64,000 nucleotides of DNA. It comes from Trichopria drosophilae (Eukaryota; Arthropoda; Insecta; Hymenoptera; Diapriidae). This document shows positions 52,881 through 64,000 of this stretch, piece by piece; the stretch's first letter is position 1; each line of letters opens with the position of its first letter. Position numbers and translations under genes: made by a program. The stretch is taken from positions 138,002,001 to 138,066,000 of the forward strand of contig CM059584.1 of assembly GCA_030407085.1 (NCBI GenBank), read 5' to 3'. The notes under the pieces were generated by a model that searched no databases, was not told the DNA's origin, and was given only the letters and a program-made list of their open reading frames with translations.

Positions 52881-54775
52881 ATTTATAAAACGGTCGAGAA
52901 GTAAATATAAATCCAAAATTATAAAATTAGGAACTTCGACTAATTTGTTCAACGACATACGTAAAAGAATTTCATAAACTATTCAAAATTATTAAAATGT
53001 AAATATAAACAATGGGCTGTGAATGTACAACCACGTAATATGTGAAAAATGAATGGAAATAATCAACAAAATATGAGATATTATTGCCACTGAATTATGA
53101 TTAAACTGTCTGTATATTAATCATATCAAATCCTACTTAATTAATAGATTCAGTTTAATAATAATTTTGAATTTATGTAATTATCTGACTATGAACGGTC
53201 GAATAAATTAATTTACATCATTTTACGTAAAAGAATTTCATAAATATTTCAGTAAACACCAGGAAATATTCGCTACGCTAACGAAGCTTAGTAATACAGT
53301 AATACAATATGAATTACGGAAATTTTTTTGATTGAAGCATTAAATAATTACAGATTAATTTGCTTTACAATGGAGAAACAGCAAATAAATTTAAAATTGA
53401 TTACAACAATTCTTAAACTTTTAGATTACAGCTTTTAAGTAATTATACATAACATTACACGCAGATATATTCGGTTCAGAAATTATCACTTCTACACACA
53501 ATGCCAGTTGTAGTTTCAGTATACCTAATAGTATTATAATGAACCCGATTCGCTGTGCATTTTAATTTTCGCGTTGCCATAGAATATGATGAATAGTTTG
53601 TATCGAATTTCCGCAATTGCACATAGGGTTATCAATCGCATTGATGCGTGAGAGTGATGCAGCTAGATTAGGCAAAACTATCTAAATATTTAATGTTTAT
53701 AAGATGTTGTGCTTATTTTGCTGGGACGCAGGATTAGGATTCAGCAAAGCAAAATATATAGAGGTAATACTGTCTGGTATTTTGGATTTCCAACATTTTT
53801 TGTAGGTCTGTGGTAAATCACTACACATATTTTAAAAGTGTATTAGAATTAATTCTGATCCGTATATTACCTAAAAACTATAGCGCATGATATTGGCGAT
53901 TAATTCTTATAAATAATTAACTGCATAAAAGATTATTTAATAATAAATCTAATTCATTAAACATATCTAGACTATTTTTTTTACCAAGCGAAAAAATAAG
54001 AGAAAATAAGACACTTTCGTATCAATTCTTTTAAAATCTTTACGGTATAATGTATAATTAAAATAACGAAAAATGAGCACTAATTTGTAGTGCAACAATT
54101 TTGAATTAATTTTTTTTAGAAAATGATGTAAAATGTTTCTTAAAAAAAGCTACATATTTCAAAAAATGATCTGAAGTATTTTTCTTTATCATAAACTGCG
54201 AGTTTAGAATTAATAATCAAAAAATTAAAACATATAAAATCTTCATTTTTCACAAAATGCTTTAAAGCATATTTTAGCCTAATAGCAAATATTTTAAGGC
54301 AGTCGACGTGATATGACCAACTGTTACATCCACTGTAATATACCATGTGGCCGCTCATGCGAAATATAAAAATGCTTTGCAATTTGAACGTTGAAATATT
54401 TCCAATCTCATTGTTTTTTACAATATTTCACCTTTTAAAACTTAGAATTCATTTGCAACAACAATTTAAAAAATATATGTTTTGAAAAATATATATATTA
54501 TGTCGTTCCTCTCCAATCAACGTGAAATAAAAAACAAACTTTTTACATTAAACGTTTTCTCGACTTTTCGGCATCCAACGTACGTCATCTTAAGGCACAG
54601 CCAAAATGTGTTAAATGTCGTTTTGTAAGACAATTATATGCTGAATCGAATGGTCATCTTAGATTTTTCTTTAGACTAACAGATACGGTAAAAATTTTAA
54701 AAATTGCATCATCGCGTATCTCGTGACATTTTCCATTTACTTCTTTGTTTCACGCTGTCGTACCAATACTTTTAC
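52881..54775. repeat. Uninterrupted R'-L' repeat: the empty DIRS site
   Basis: 52,881-53,750 is the inverse of 47,664-48,570 and 53,750-54,775 is the inverse of 41,876-42,892. The two halves meet at about 53,745-53,762 (AGCAAAGCAAAATATATAGA) with no DIRS between them. An 80-codon frame (54,140-54,382) mirrors 42,264-42,506. No recognised gene. Confidence 0.85.
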
Positions 54776-54974
54776 AATATCTCCCAACATCTGTAGAAAT
54801 TACATTGAATAGAACCGTATTTAAGTTTTTCAATTGTATAAAATATATCTATATATCTGTATTTCTAAGCATTAAAAACATGTAACAACTACATAAATTG
54901 TGTGTTTTCCATTTTGTTAAGTGATTTTTTTGTAAATGTTTGCGGCTAATTTGCCTGTGCAAAAGATGTTAAAT

Positions 54975-55200
54975 TATTATTGCATTTCGCTACAAGGAAC
55001 ATATTGTCCGTAAAAAATTCAACCGCTTCTGTCGATACTTCAAATGAATTTTCGAAACATATCTCAGCTAATCATATATACGTGCAATCCCCCGTTTTAC
55101 GAGTTGTTTAGAAACATTAGTAAACATGGATGTTACGTCATGTGATATTAAATCTTTTATTATGTATGAATGAGGTATTTTTAATTTTGCTCAGAATGAT
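54975..55200 (-). pseudogene. Degenerate Penelope-like RT fragment (a fourth, diverged copy)
   Basis: The minus-strand translation near 55,080-55,170 reads KDLISHDVTSMFTNVSKQLV, matching the DVxSLFTNV motif of Penelope RTs. In another frame, STEAVEFFTDNMFLVAK follows (about 54,985-55,035), consistent with the next conserved block. Stops and a frameshift make it dead. It is clearly more diverged than P1-P3. Confidence 0.55.
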
Positions 55201-55204
55201 AATA

Positions 55205-56270
55205 ATAAATTTAATTAGTAAAATGTACTAAGATGTTAGATATAGTATGATAAATGATAGAACATTGTCAAGATTCATTTAACCGCCACATGTGTTCAGG
55301 GAGTTAGTCAGTATTCATATTGAATGTTTCCAATATTCGAGGCTTCAAACTTTCATGGGTTTATTCGTTTAGCAGAAACTACGTTGTAATAAAAGCATCA
55401 GAACTAGACTAGGAGATTGTAAAAATCAATGGAAATGTTTGGTAAACAAAAGTTAGTCCATTATACCGAGGCATGGTACAGGTAGTTGTAGCCATTAGGG
55501 TTCCGGCGACCGTCGCGTCGTCGGCCCACCAGATAAGCTCCACTTTTAATCTGGGTTGACCATTTCCCCACTGGCCAACGGAGAGGGTGTAGCACTTAAG
55601 ACACAGGTTAGTGAAAACCTTTTCCACCACTTAAAACTTACAAATTTAGAGCATTCTGATTGGCCGTCTATTGCTCATCCACCTACATGTCATACTAGAA
55701 CATGGTCATGGTCAATGCATATAAGACGCAGAGCGTTTAGAATGCAGTCAGAACTCTTGGAGAGACCTTGTCGTGTTGGTGAAATATCAGCCTGATATAC
55801 GAATAACTATCAACGTGTGCTATGGGTAACCAAATGGTAAGTGTTAAAACTCAATTTTTATACCATTCCCCAGATCTTCTACTTAAATTAGCCAAGTAAA
55901 AATTTGACGTACGCGGTAAAACAGATTGAAAATTTTAAAATTAGTAGAATGAATTTAAAAAAATATTAGCTTGTAGAGAACTTCTCGCTGAACAATGTTT
56001 ATCTTGAATGTTTTTTTATTCGACCAACACATTAGAAGAAACAAAATAAATAATAAAAAAACTTGTACGCCAGAATGCAATGGGTTTTTCACACATAAAT
56101 CGAAATGTGTAAAAATACATGTTCAGCATGAAATTCACGTTAATGTTTCTTTAATTCGTTTTCGAATTTTTCAAGCTCTACCTATTGCGGCATAGGGCGG
56201 TTCGAGCGCCTAAGGAGTATTTGCATCCGGGAACTCTATTATAGACCTCTAATAGAAAGATTTGTGTATG
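55205..56270. other. No recognisable gene
   Basis: A mildly GC-richer block (about 55,480-55,560) and short open frames without known domains. From about 56,148 the sequence is homologous to the upstream flank of gene copy A (21,092 onward). Confidence 0.4.
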
Positions 56271-56277
56271 TTAACAG

Positions 56278-57594
56278 ACACAGCCTACGAAGGCAGCGGA
56301 GAGCAGTGGCACAAGATCAGTGCGAACGCGTAAGATGCGTAAAATATTCAGACACAAATATACGCCAGAAGTGGTGAACGCATCAGGCCCGATAGTATTG
56401 GACGTCAATTCTGCAATCTCCATCGTCTGTCGTCCATCGTCCGCAGAAGTGAAGGATATGTGCACCCCAGATATACCGAAGTGTCCATCACCAGGTAATA
56501 ATCGTGTTCAATTAATTTCATGAAATGCAATAAATGTCAAAAATAAAATTGTATAATAGCCTTCGAAATTGAATCTTATCGTAATTTTACTTCGTTCTTG
56601 CAACTTTTATTCATCCGTAACATTTATACATTTCTTATGATAAAAAGCTATTGGGTAATTTAAGTGCGACTTAGGAAATTAAATATTTTTGTACTTTTCA
56701 GATTTTCGACACTATTTAAAGTATAAACCAATGGCTTGCAGTACGCTCAAGCCGGAAGTCAAGCGTGACAATAAGAGAAAAGCAAACTCTGTAAAAACGC
56801 TAGTTCGACTTGATCAGATGTTCCAAAATATCCGGGTAACTGAACCATGCGCATCTTATAATATCGTATATTCACCACCGAAAAACGTCGAGCCTGCAAC
56901 ACCGTGCATCCCATCAACGGAGCCAGTCAAGCAGAAACCACTGGCTTGCAGTACGCTCAAGCCGATAGACGAACGCGACACAAGAAAAAAAGCAGAATCC
57001 ATAAATGCACAACCTATACTTCCTGAGTTACTTCCAAATGTCCGGGTAATTGAACCAGTCGCATCGTCTACCTATCCAGCACCGAAAAACGTCGAGCCTA
57101 CTGCACCGAGCAACCTAACAGCAGAGCCAGAAATCAACGGAAGTTTGAAAACTACCGAAGCACAGACAGCGCCAAAAAAGTCTAAATTATACTTGGAATA
57201 CGCAGCGTTGTACGATCAAATAGTCGCGGAGATGAACAATAAGCCGCAGCCGAAAAGCACGGCATCTGAGACAATATCATCAGAATGTTCAAAATCAGCG
57301 GAAAATTTGACGATATCTGAGAAGGAAGAGCAGGACAAAGAGCCGGAAAATGTTTACAGTGCTCTGAATCAAACCTACACCATAGATTCGGAGGGTATGA
57401 AAACCTTTGATAGGAAAATGTCTGACCTTTCGCCGGTGGAAAAGACTCGTGTGACAACTGAACAATGCAGAAGCGAAACCTCTAAACTTGGAAAAATGTT
57501 TAAAGAAGGGAGGATTTCGAAATCGAAATGCATAATGAAGCCGACACTGCCGAAGTCGCCTCATCCGCGTAAGCGTCTATGTAACGAACAATGA
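56278..57594 (+). CDS. Two-exon gene of unknown function, copy B (exons 56,278-56,494 and 56,702-57,594)
   Basis: Paralogue of 21,209-22,554 with the same acceptor (TTAACAG), donor (CCAG|GTAATA), intron position, phase and second acceptor (TTCAG). The split G|AT codon again restores frame. Exon 1 keeps RTRKMRKIFRHKYTPEVVNA. Exon 2 keeps both ACSTLKP repeats, KLYLEYAALYDQIVAEMN and GKMFKEGRISKSKC. It differs from copy A by loss of four codons (QQME region), one lost codon near residue 260 and an 11-nt deletion after KSPHPRKR that shifts the frame, so the C-terminus ends early with LCNEQ. AATAAA signals near 57,813 are present here but not in copy A. Many differences from copy A change amino acids. 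It may be a functional paralogue or a young pseudogene. Confidence 0.5.
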
Positions 57595-58264
57595 AAACGA
57601 TATCGCCAAATAATCCTATACGTTAAGTGACGTGACAACGCAGGATTCGATTTCTGAATTGCGAAATACCAGCAAAATCTAGTCTTACATAATATGTAAA
57701 TATATTATGAAAATTGTATCCGAAGAATGAAATAAGTCTACGATTATAATGTAATAAGACTATAATGTATATTGAGATCTATAGTAACCTCAAAATTATG
57801 TGATTTATCTCGAATAAAATAAAATGTAATAAATATACAAAATGGAACTGTTGTCCATCTGTCTTGTAACCCTATCCTAAATGAGTCCCATTCATTATCC
57901 ATCTCCGACCAGCAATTTTTAAAAATTGCAAGCACTCGCATGAAAAGCTATGAAAATTAATTTTTTTAAGCATACTTACTCGTTTTATTCGATTATAGTC
58001 TACGACAAGAAATAACTTTCAACCTAATACTTGAAATCTACATATTGTCATTTTATAACATACAGTATTTAATAGACTATTAGATTGTTTTAGGGAGTGT
58101 CTGCTTCAGAACATAAGTTACTGAACCCAGAAACTTTTTTTTATTAAAGCCAGCCAAAAAAAAAATTTGTTATTTTTTAATATAACATGACGAAGTATCT
58201 TGTAAAAGCAAAGAAAATGGAACTTGGTTTAGGTGCCATGTGTACGAATCTTTCGGTGATGCTT

Positions 58265-58590
58265 TAAATATTTCATGTTACTCGGGCACACACCAACTGG
58301 AAATCATTAAATTTTAAGAATACAGTAGGATCTCCTTCGTTGGGCTTTCTTTTAAAGGATCATTCTGTTGAGCGGCCAAATGCCGTTCTCTTTTTGGGCG
58401 ATCGCGTGCCTCTCCGATCTCCCGCTCGTGTATATGTAAGGTGTCGCTTGTGCGTAGTACACTGGCGCAGCGGTAAACGCCGCAGTAGAAGGGGAACGGT
58501 TCCTTCGCTCACGCGGTCCATTAACAGGTTGAGCCGAGAACCGACCCATCCCATCAAGGGAAATCTTACTATGCCTCGACATGGTCTCTG
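58265..58590 (+). other. ~330-bp GC-richer insertion in the 3' flank of gene copy B
   Basis: Absent at the equivalent place in copy A (about 23,093). It contains TGGCGCAGCGGT near 58,461, a good match to the RNA polymerase III A box, but no B box downstream, so a tRNA or tRNA-derived SINE is not supported. Frames on both strands are open for about 75-83 codons without known domains. Confidence 0.35.
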
Positions 58591-58839
58591 AAATATCTGT
58601 CTACCAAGGGTATTTTTCTTTCAGATATTTTCTCCGTTATCTTTTAAATGGAGGGAAAGAGAAGTCAATTATTGAAGAATGTTACTAGAGTGCTTCGCTT
58701 TGTTTATCGAGGGAATTTCCAGCCCCTGAACAATTTCATCGAGAAAATTGTTGATTCCGCTGCAGCGAAAATTCCACAAAAAGGGACCAAAATGCGTGAT
58801 AAAAAATTTGTTTACATTTTTATGTGGCTTGGTGTATAA

Positions 58840-59125
58840 GTGTTTTCGAGGTCACTGATTACGAAGCTCGATTGCGAAAAGTTAAAATGTCGGATTCAAT
58901 ATGACTGATGACTAGATGAAAAATTCAGGCTCAACAATAATTTTGCCAAACAATAATGCTCGTGGCAGGTTTATAGAGCAATATGAACAGTCTCCTGATT
59001 GGTTATAGAATATTTATACTAAATTTTTTGTAGGTACCAAAAACTTCTTCTTCTATTCTTCAGCTACAAATCTCTATGTTTAGTGTTTAGAAATATTTTG
59101 CAGAGTTCATTATTTTCGGACATAT
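58840..59125 (+). repeat. Repeat homologous (inverted) to the interior of the TTAA element at 13,200-13,545
   Basis: TTTTCGAGGTCACTGATTAC, then AATGCTCGTGGCAGG, TATAGAATATTTATAC and CAGCTACAAATCT match the reverse complement of 13,200-13,545 in order. It includes one GCTGATTAC-family unit. Confidence 0.6.
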
Positions 59126-59227
59126 TGCCCGTGTAAATTTCGAATTTTTTTGTTACAGAGTTGTCGTGTGACATGTGGGAATAACACTGATTTCTGGAGT
59201 TCAATATTTTACTGTTTATTTTCAAAA

Positions 59228-60180
59228 CGTAAAACTAGTGTTGGCGTGGTGCCTCGCTCGCTTCGCTCGCTCAGAAACTTCGACCCAGTGGAGAGTCGGC
59301 TATTCCTCAAGACTCGTTTGTTTACTAACAGCTTTCAATTATATTATAAAATTATATTGATATTTGGGGGTCCAATCATATTTAGGTCCAAGTGGCTTCG
59401 ATAGATATGTTACAAGAATTTAGTGTTTCTTATATGTATGAAAATTGAAAATGAGCATTTTCAAAACTTCGACCCCGACAACAGGCCAGCCGAAGTATTA
59501 ATAAATAAAACTTGAAAACACTTACTTCATGCACTTGTATTCTAATAGACTATTCGATGCATATTACATGTTTACAGTGTTTTACTAATAACTGTCTGTA
59601 TCATTATGATATTATATATACAATATATATACATATAATTCGTCAAAGATATCTTGAAAGTGTCGAAAAGATCTATGACGGATATCTTATACATATCTAT
59701 AAGACATCTTTTAGATATATCGAAATAGTTAATTTCGTATCAAGGGCGTAAAAGAACTTTGCGCCCGTAGGTTGTCACCGCGCCCGAGGAGCTGGCAAAG
59801 ACTACCCCTGGGGGATAGGGGGTTGAAACGTCGAAATTTGATGAAAAACAATAGGGTAATTTTTTTGCCGCGATGACCAAATTCAATACTTTTTCAGACA
59901 ATAGTCATAAACATTTTAAACCAGTTTTTATGGCATTATCATTAACTTTAGGAAGAAAATGCATACAACCTTTTTTATAGAGGATTTCATGCTCTATCTT
60001 TTTTGTTGGAAACATTTTTTAATAAAATTTGTATTTTTCAAAATAAATTGCAAAAAACTACAAAGAAACTTAATTGGGGCTAATTTTTTTTAGTAATGGA
60101 CGGGTGGATCTACCCCAAAATCTTATCAGATCTAAGTTATGCCAAGACGCGTATTTTAAAAAAAAAATTTATGTCAATAC
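59228..60180. repeat. Interspersed repeat 'X', copy B (inverted relative to 26,690-27,650)
   Basis: Begins GTGTTGGCGTGGTGCCTCGC and ends near AAGACGCGTATTTTAAAA. It mirrors 26,690-27,650 through the landmarks listed there. It ends abruptly at 60,180, where the block equivalent to 28,612 begins. Confidence 0.65.
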
Positions 60181-60760
60181 GATTTTGAATTTGATTTTAG
60201 TTTTAGAATCCAAAATGCCGGATCCAAAATGACATACGAAATCTTTGAAAATTTGTTAAATATAACCCACATTTTGTTAGTTGGGGCGTTTGGGGTCGCT
60301 GATTTTGAATTTGATGTTAGGTTTAGAATTCGAAATGGCGGATCTAAAATGGCGGATGAAATATTTAGAAATGTTTAAAATATTGCTTAAATTTTGTTAC
60401 TTGAGGCTATTGGGGTAGCTAATTTCGAATTTGATGTTAGTTTAAAAATTTTAAATTTCAAGGTAGCGGATGTTTTTTGGAAATTTTTAAAAAACTATCA
60501 GTAATAATTTTCAAGACAAATTAATGAATTTCTAAAAAATCATCCGTCACATTGCATTGACTTTTGAATTCTGTAAATTTGACTCCAGATTCGTAATCGC
60601 TAACCCCGAAAACCCCCTAGTTATCACTTTCAAGCGAGTCCAATCAATTTTTTTAATTTTATCCGCCATATTGGATCCGCCATTTTGAACTTTCAAAATA
60701 TGATGCCAAATTCGTAATCAGCGACCTCAAAAACCCCTGAGTGACAAATCTCAAGCTGAT
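60181..60760. repeat. GCTGATTAC/GGCGGATCC array, duplicate of 28,612-29,190
   Basis: Same order of direct and inverted ~120-bp units as locus A, with scattered point differences. Confidence 0.7.
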
Positions 60761-60980
60761 TCAATCCCGGTACTTGTAACAAAAAAATAAACAATTATTT
60801 TACATTAAACAATTACTTTTTAAACAATAATATTTGTAAAGATTGTAACAACGTATTTTGGGGACTTATTTTGGTCCTCCTCTTTCCATAGCAACATTCA
60901 CATCAATATTTTTGATACTTTTTTCTTAATTTTATCTTAACTCTGAATTTGTCCTTTTCGAGAGATATAGTATTATACCC

Positions 60981-61048
60981 TATAGTATATATATATGTAT
61001 AGTCAAATCAAATTAATTTTTTCCGTTGACAATCCTCGTGGTGAGGTC
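60981..61048 (+). repeat. ~70-bp direct repeat, left copy (locus B)
   Basis: Equivalent to 29,403-29,475, with one extra TA. Ends GTTGACAATCCTCGTGGTGA. Confidence 0.6.
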
Positions 61049-62174
61049 CCACAAAGCTTCAAGCGAGCTTCCAACGAGCTTCCCTGATGTGAGAATGGAC
61101 CTTCACAGGAGTACGAAAACGTGAACATAGAAGCTTTTTTGGAGCTCCATTAAACATTAATGGTTGTTGTCAAAGAAGCTCCGAAGAAAATAAAGAAGCT
61201 TTAAACGAGCTCCGAGCCATACACATCTTCATATGCATTACGTAGAGAGAGCGGAGCATTTACACGAAAAAGCGTTCACCTCCCCGTGGTGAGAATCGAG
61301 CAACTCTGGTGAACACGAATAAATCAGAGTCAAAGAACGCGTGATCGCCATCGAAAAGCCATTGTACATCCGTCTAAAAGCGTGATTGCAAAGTTTGGAG
61401 GTGAATTTTCGATTTTGATGTTTTGATAATTTTTTACTTGGGAACGGCTGCTCTGAGCGAGAAAATGAATACTAGTATTTTTATTCCAAATTTCACGTAG
61501 AATACGGTAGCGGTCCGCCATATTGGATCCGCCATTTTGAATTTTGATAAGCTGGTAATGAATTTAGATCTAATGATCGTGAGAGTTCATAAAACTAGTG
61601 AACAAAGAGGTTTGAAGACTATACAGTGGCTATAAAGCTGTGTAAATACGTTATTTTAGCTGACTCATCACAGCCGCCATCTTGAAAATCAATTGTATGA
61701 GCTAATTTTGCTAATATACATCCAATCTGTTGGCATAAAATTGACAAAAGTTATTTTGCCCACTAAAACTTAGATTAGACCTCAAAAGTGCATATTACTG
61801 TGATTTTGCAATAATTTCGGGCATTCGGGCGCCATTTTGGATCGGTTAACAATAAAAATCAAAGTATCTAAAAATATATTTTGGAAGTACAACTTTCGGG
61901 TCCCGCATCGTGATGGGTTAGAGTGTTCTTAAGTGCCGGCAACATAGTTAAAAAAATTCCTCTAAAAAAAACACAAATCGAAAATCAGCGTTTTTTTTAT
62001 TATTAAAAAAAAAGATTTTGCGTTCATTTATTGATAAATTTGGCTATGCCATTCGAAAGATGAGACTTTTTTACACAAGAATATGTATCCCAATATTTTT
62101 TTTTCACACGGGTTATAATTGAAAGGCACGAGCTTGAAGTTGACGTTAAAATTGTGGCCATATGAGCACAAACG

Positions 62175-63620
62175 TTAAAGGGTTAATTCAGAAAAATCTA
62201 GTTTTTGAGCAACCGCATTTTCGATGGATAACGTTCCAAGGCTTGTCAGCCTATTTTGCGTCATTGTAGATCTTAAATATGTTTTTATTAATTTTAATTT
62301 AGAAAAACTTCTTTCTCCACTTGCTACAGTAACTGGTATCGTAAGTAAAATGCGATATGCAACCGATACATTTGGATACAAATCATACAACTTGTACTGA
62401 TTTATAAAAATATTACGGATACAACAAAGCTGAAATCCTTCAACTGTTCCGACAATGTAATGGCCTCATGTGCAATTCCCGGATCACTAGTCTCATATTC
62501 GCTAGCTAAAGTGATTAAAGCTTCACAAACTTTGGTGATTTGATATCGAATTGGCTTGATGCTATTTATTCTCGCCTCCCAGCGTGTATCACACATTCTT
62601 TTTAAGGTATACGTTTCTAGATGATCAGTTAAAATCTTCCACCGATTAACTGAGGCCGAGAACAATGTAAATAGTCGTTGAAGAACACCAAACAAGGTTG
62701 TTGACTTGACTGAGGATTTTGCGGCATCAGACAAAATAAGATTGAGACTGTGGCAGCCACAGGGAACATATAAAGCCAAAGAGTTTTGATCCAAAATTCT
62801 TTTTTGCACACCTACATTCTTTCCCTTCATATTCGCACCATTATCGTATCCCTGACCTCTGCAATTATTCAAGTGAAGTTCAGGTTTATTTAAAATGTTA
62901 ATAATGGCTTCCGTAAGACCTTTGCCAGTGGAGTCGTTGACTACAAAAAATTCTAAAAAATGTTCCTTTATTTGTACAGAATCATCGGATGAGTCAACGA
63001 ATCAAATTGTTAGAGAAAGTTGTTCTTGGTGCGAAATGTCTGGAGTACAATCAGCTATGATTGCATAATACTTCGCTTTTATTATAGCTCTACATACAAT
63101 TTGAGAGGTCACTTTTTCAGCCATTAAATTTATCAATTCATTTTGGATTATATTTCCACAATAATAAATCGAAGTGTTACCTCTTATTGCAAGGGCTATA
63201 TGCTCTTCCATTACAGGGTCAAACTTAGCCAATAATTGTACTAATCCTAGAAATTTTCCATTGTTGGGTTCATAAAGTTTATTTGAGCTACCTCGAAAAT
63301 CCATATTATTTTCCGCAAGGTATAAAGTAATATTCATCAATCTGAGAAGAACATTTTGCCATCGCAAATTCTCTTTATGAATTAATTGCATTTCTTCGTC
63401 ATTTATCGTTTTTCCTTTTTCTATGCGCATTATAGTCTCCATCCACTGTTTGTAATGTTTCATGTGGGATGCGCTGTTTTCGTGAATGTTTACTGTCTTC
63501 AATATATTTTTCCAATCATTATATCCGTTTAAGACTAAATTGGATGTTGATGTTTGATCGAAAAGTCGACCGCAAAAACAAAATACTTTATCTTTAGATA
63601 TTGGGTACGATTCGATTCAA
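62175..63620 (-). pseudogene. hAT-type transposase, copy B, broken and with the same internal deletion as copy A
   Basis: Near-identical to 30,620-32,060. The frame from about 63,620 has a TTF-type motif, but one Cys of the CC pair is replaced (FCFCGR near 63,570). The segment 63,002-63,502 ends in TGA at 63,002-63,004, where copy A has CGA (Arg). The frame then continues open through 62,402-62,872 (GYDNGANMKGKNVGVQKRIL, VPCGCHSLNLILSD, CDTRWEARINSI). Near 62,400 it meets the dimerisation domain (62,175-62,390, TVASGERSFSKLKLIKTYLR) out of frame at the same junction as copy A. The stops found in copy A at 31,469 and 31,231 are absent here, so each copy carries private nonsense mutations on top of a shared deletion. 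Confidence 0.75.
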
Positions 63621-63867
63621 ATCGAACGCAAGCTAAGTAACACGACACGAGATCGAAGACGCCATTTTCGAAATCGACATGCGCGCGAATCAATCATCGA
63701 TGTTAACTATACTGAGCTTCTACATTTTTCTGCACACGGCACCCCCAATTTTTCACGTCCTTATGTCGCTCATCCATTTTTCATACTTCATCCGGTAGCG
63801 CCCCTAAATCCCTAGCGCCCTCAGCTGGGGCTGAGTTCGCCCCCCCCCCCCTTAGAACCGATACTGT

Positions 63868-63935
63868 CTATAGTATATACATGTATAGGCAAATAAAATT
63901 AATTTTGTCCGTTGACAATCCTCGTGGTGAGGTTT
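63868..63935 (+). repeat. ~70-bp direct repeat, right copy (locus B)
   Basis: Equivalent to 32,317-32,386. It is followed to the window end by the start of the 5.2-kb element's left arm. Confidence 0.6.
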
Positions 63936-64000
63936 GTCTATGGATTTTGACCTCCTGAACACAAATTTTTTGGTCCCAATGCCGAAATGTGGTTCGTGAT

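Noticed and set aside
58340..58591. Possible tRNA gene or tRNA-derived SINE
   Set aside because: An A-box match is present, but no B box or cloverleaf could be drawn on either strand.

Overview
The window looks like a transposon-dense, AT-rich stretch of an arthropod nuclear genome, most likely an insect. The evidence is the mix of element families (DIRS, Penelope-like, R1-like and CR1/L2-like non-LTR elements, Ty3/gypsy, a BEL/Pao trace, a DD41D mariner relative, a TTAA-flanked piggyBac-type element, a hAT with TTF/DUF4371-type transposase), GT-AG introns, long AT-rich spacers and no bacterial-style operons. I cannot name the species. I see no clear rRNA or tRNA gene and no CRISPR array.

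Layout: 0-5 kb holds an uninterrupted mariner-superfamily transposase (125-1198), a pair of ~280-bp tandem units and a frameshifted Ty3/gypsy reverse-transcriptase relic. From 8 to 19 kb come two inverted-repeat elements, a gypsy-type primer-binding site and gag broken by an antisense R1-like LINE, a 1.09-kb TTAA-flanked element, a second LINE relic, more ~280-bp units and further inverted-repeat elements. From 21.2 to 32.5 kb lies a two-exon gene of unknown function, a 2.65-kb foldback element, several repeats and a broken hAT copy. From 32.4 to 37.6 kb is a 5.2-kb element with ~0.8-kb inverted arms, followed by a 5'-truncated CR1/L2-like LINE (37.9-39.5 kb) ending beside a 264-bp CT microsatellite. 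From 41.2 to 54.8 kb is a large inverted duplication of Penelope-like and flanking repeat DNA. One arm carries a nearly intact 4.77-kb DIRS element; the other arm keeps the matching empty site. From 56.1 to 64 kb the two-exon gene and the hAT copy occur again in the same order and orientation, so 21-32.5 kb and 56-64 kb form an old segmental duplication about 31.5-35 kb apart.

Only the paired two-exon gene (21,209-22,554 and 56,278-57,594) is a plausible host or domesticated gene. Everything else I recognise is mobile DNA. The most informative items are the DIRS element, whose ends are fixed independently by its internal complementary region and by the empty site, and several nested insertions whose boundaries can be read from an interrupted inverted-repeat partner.
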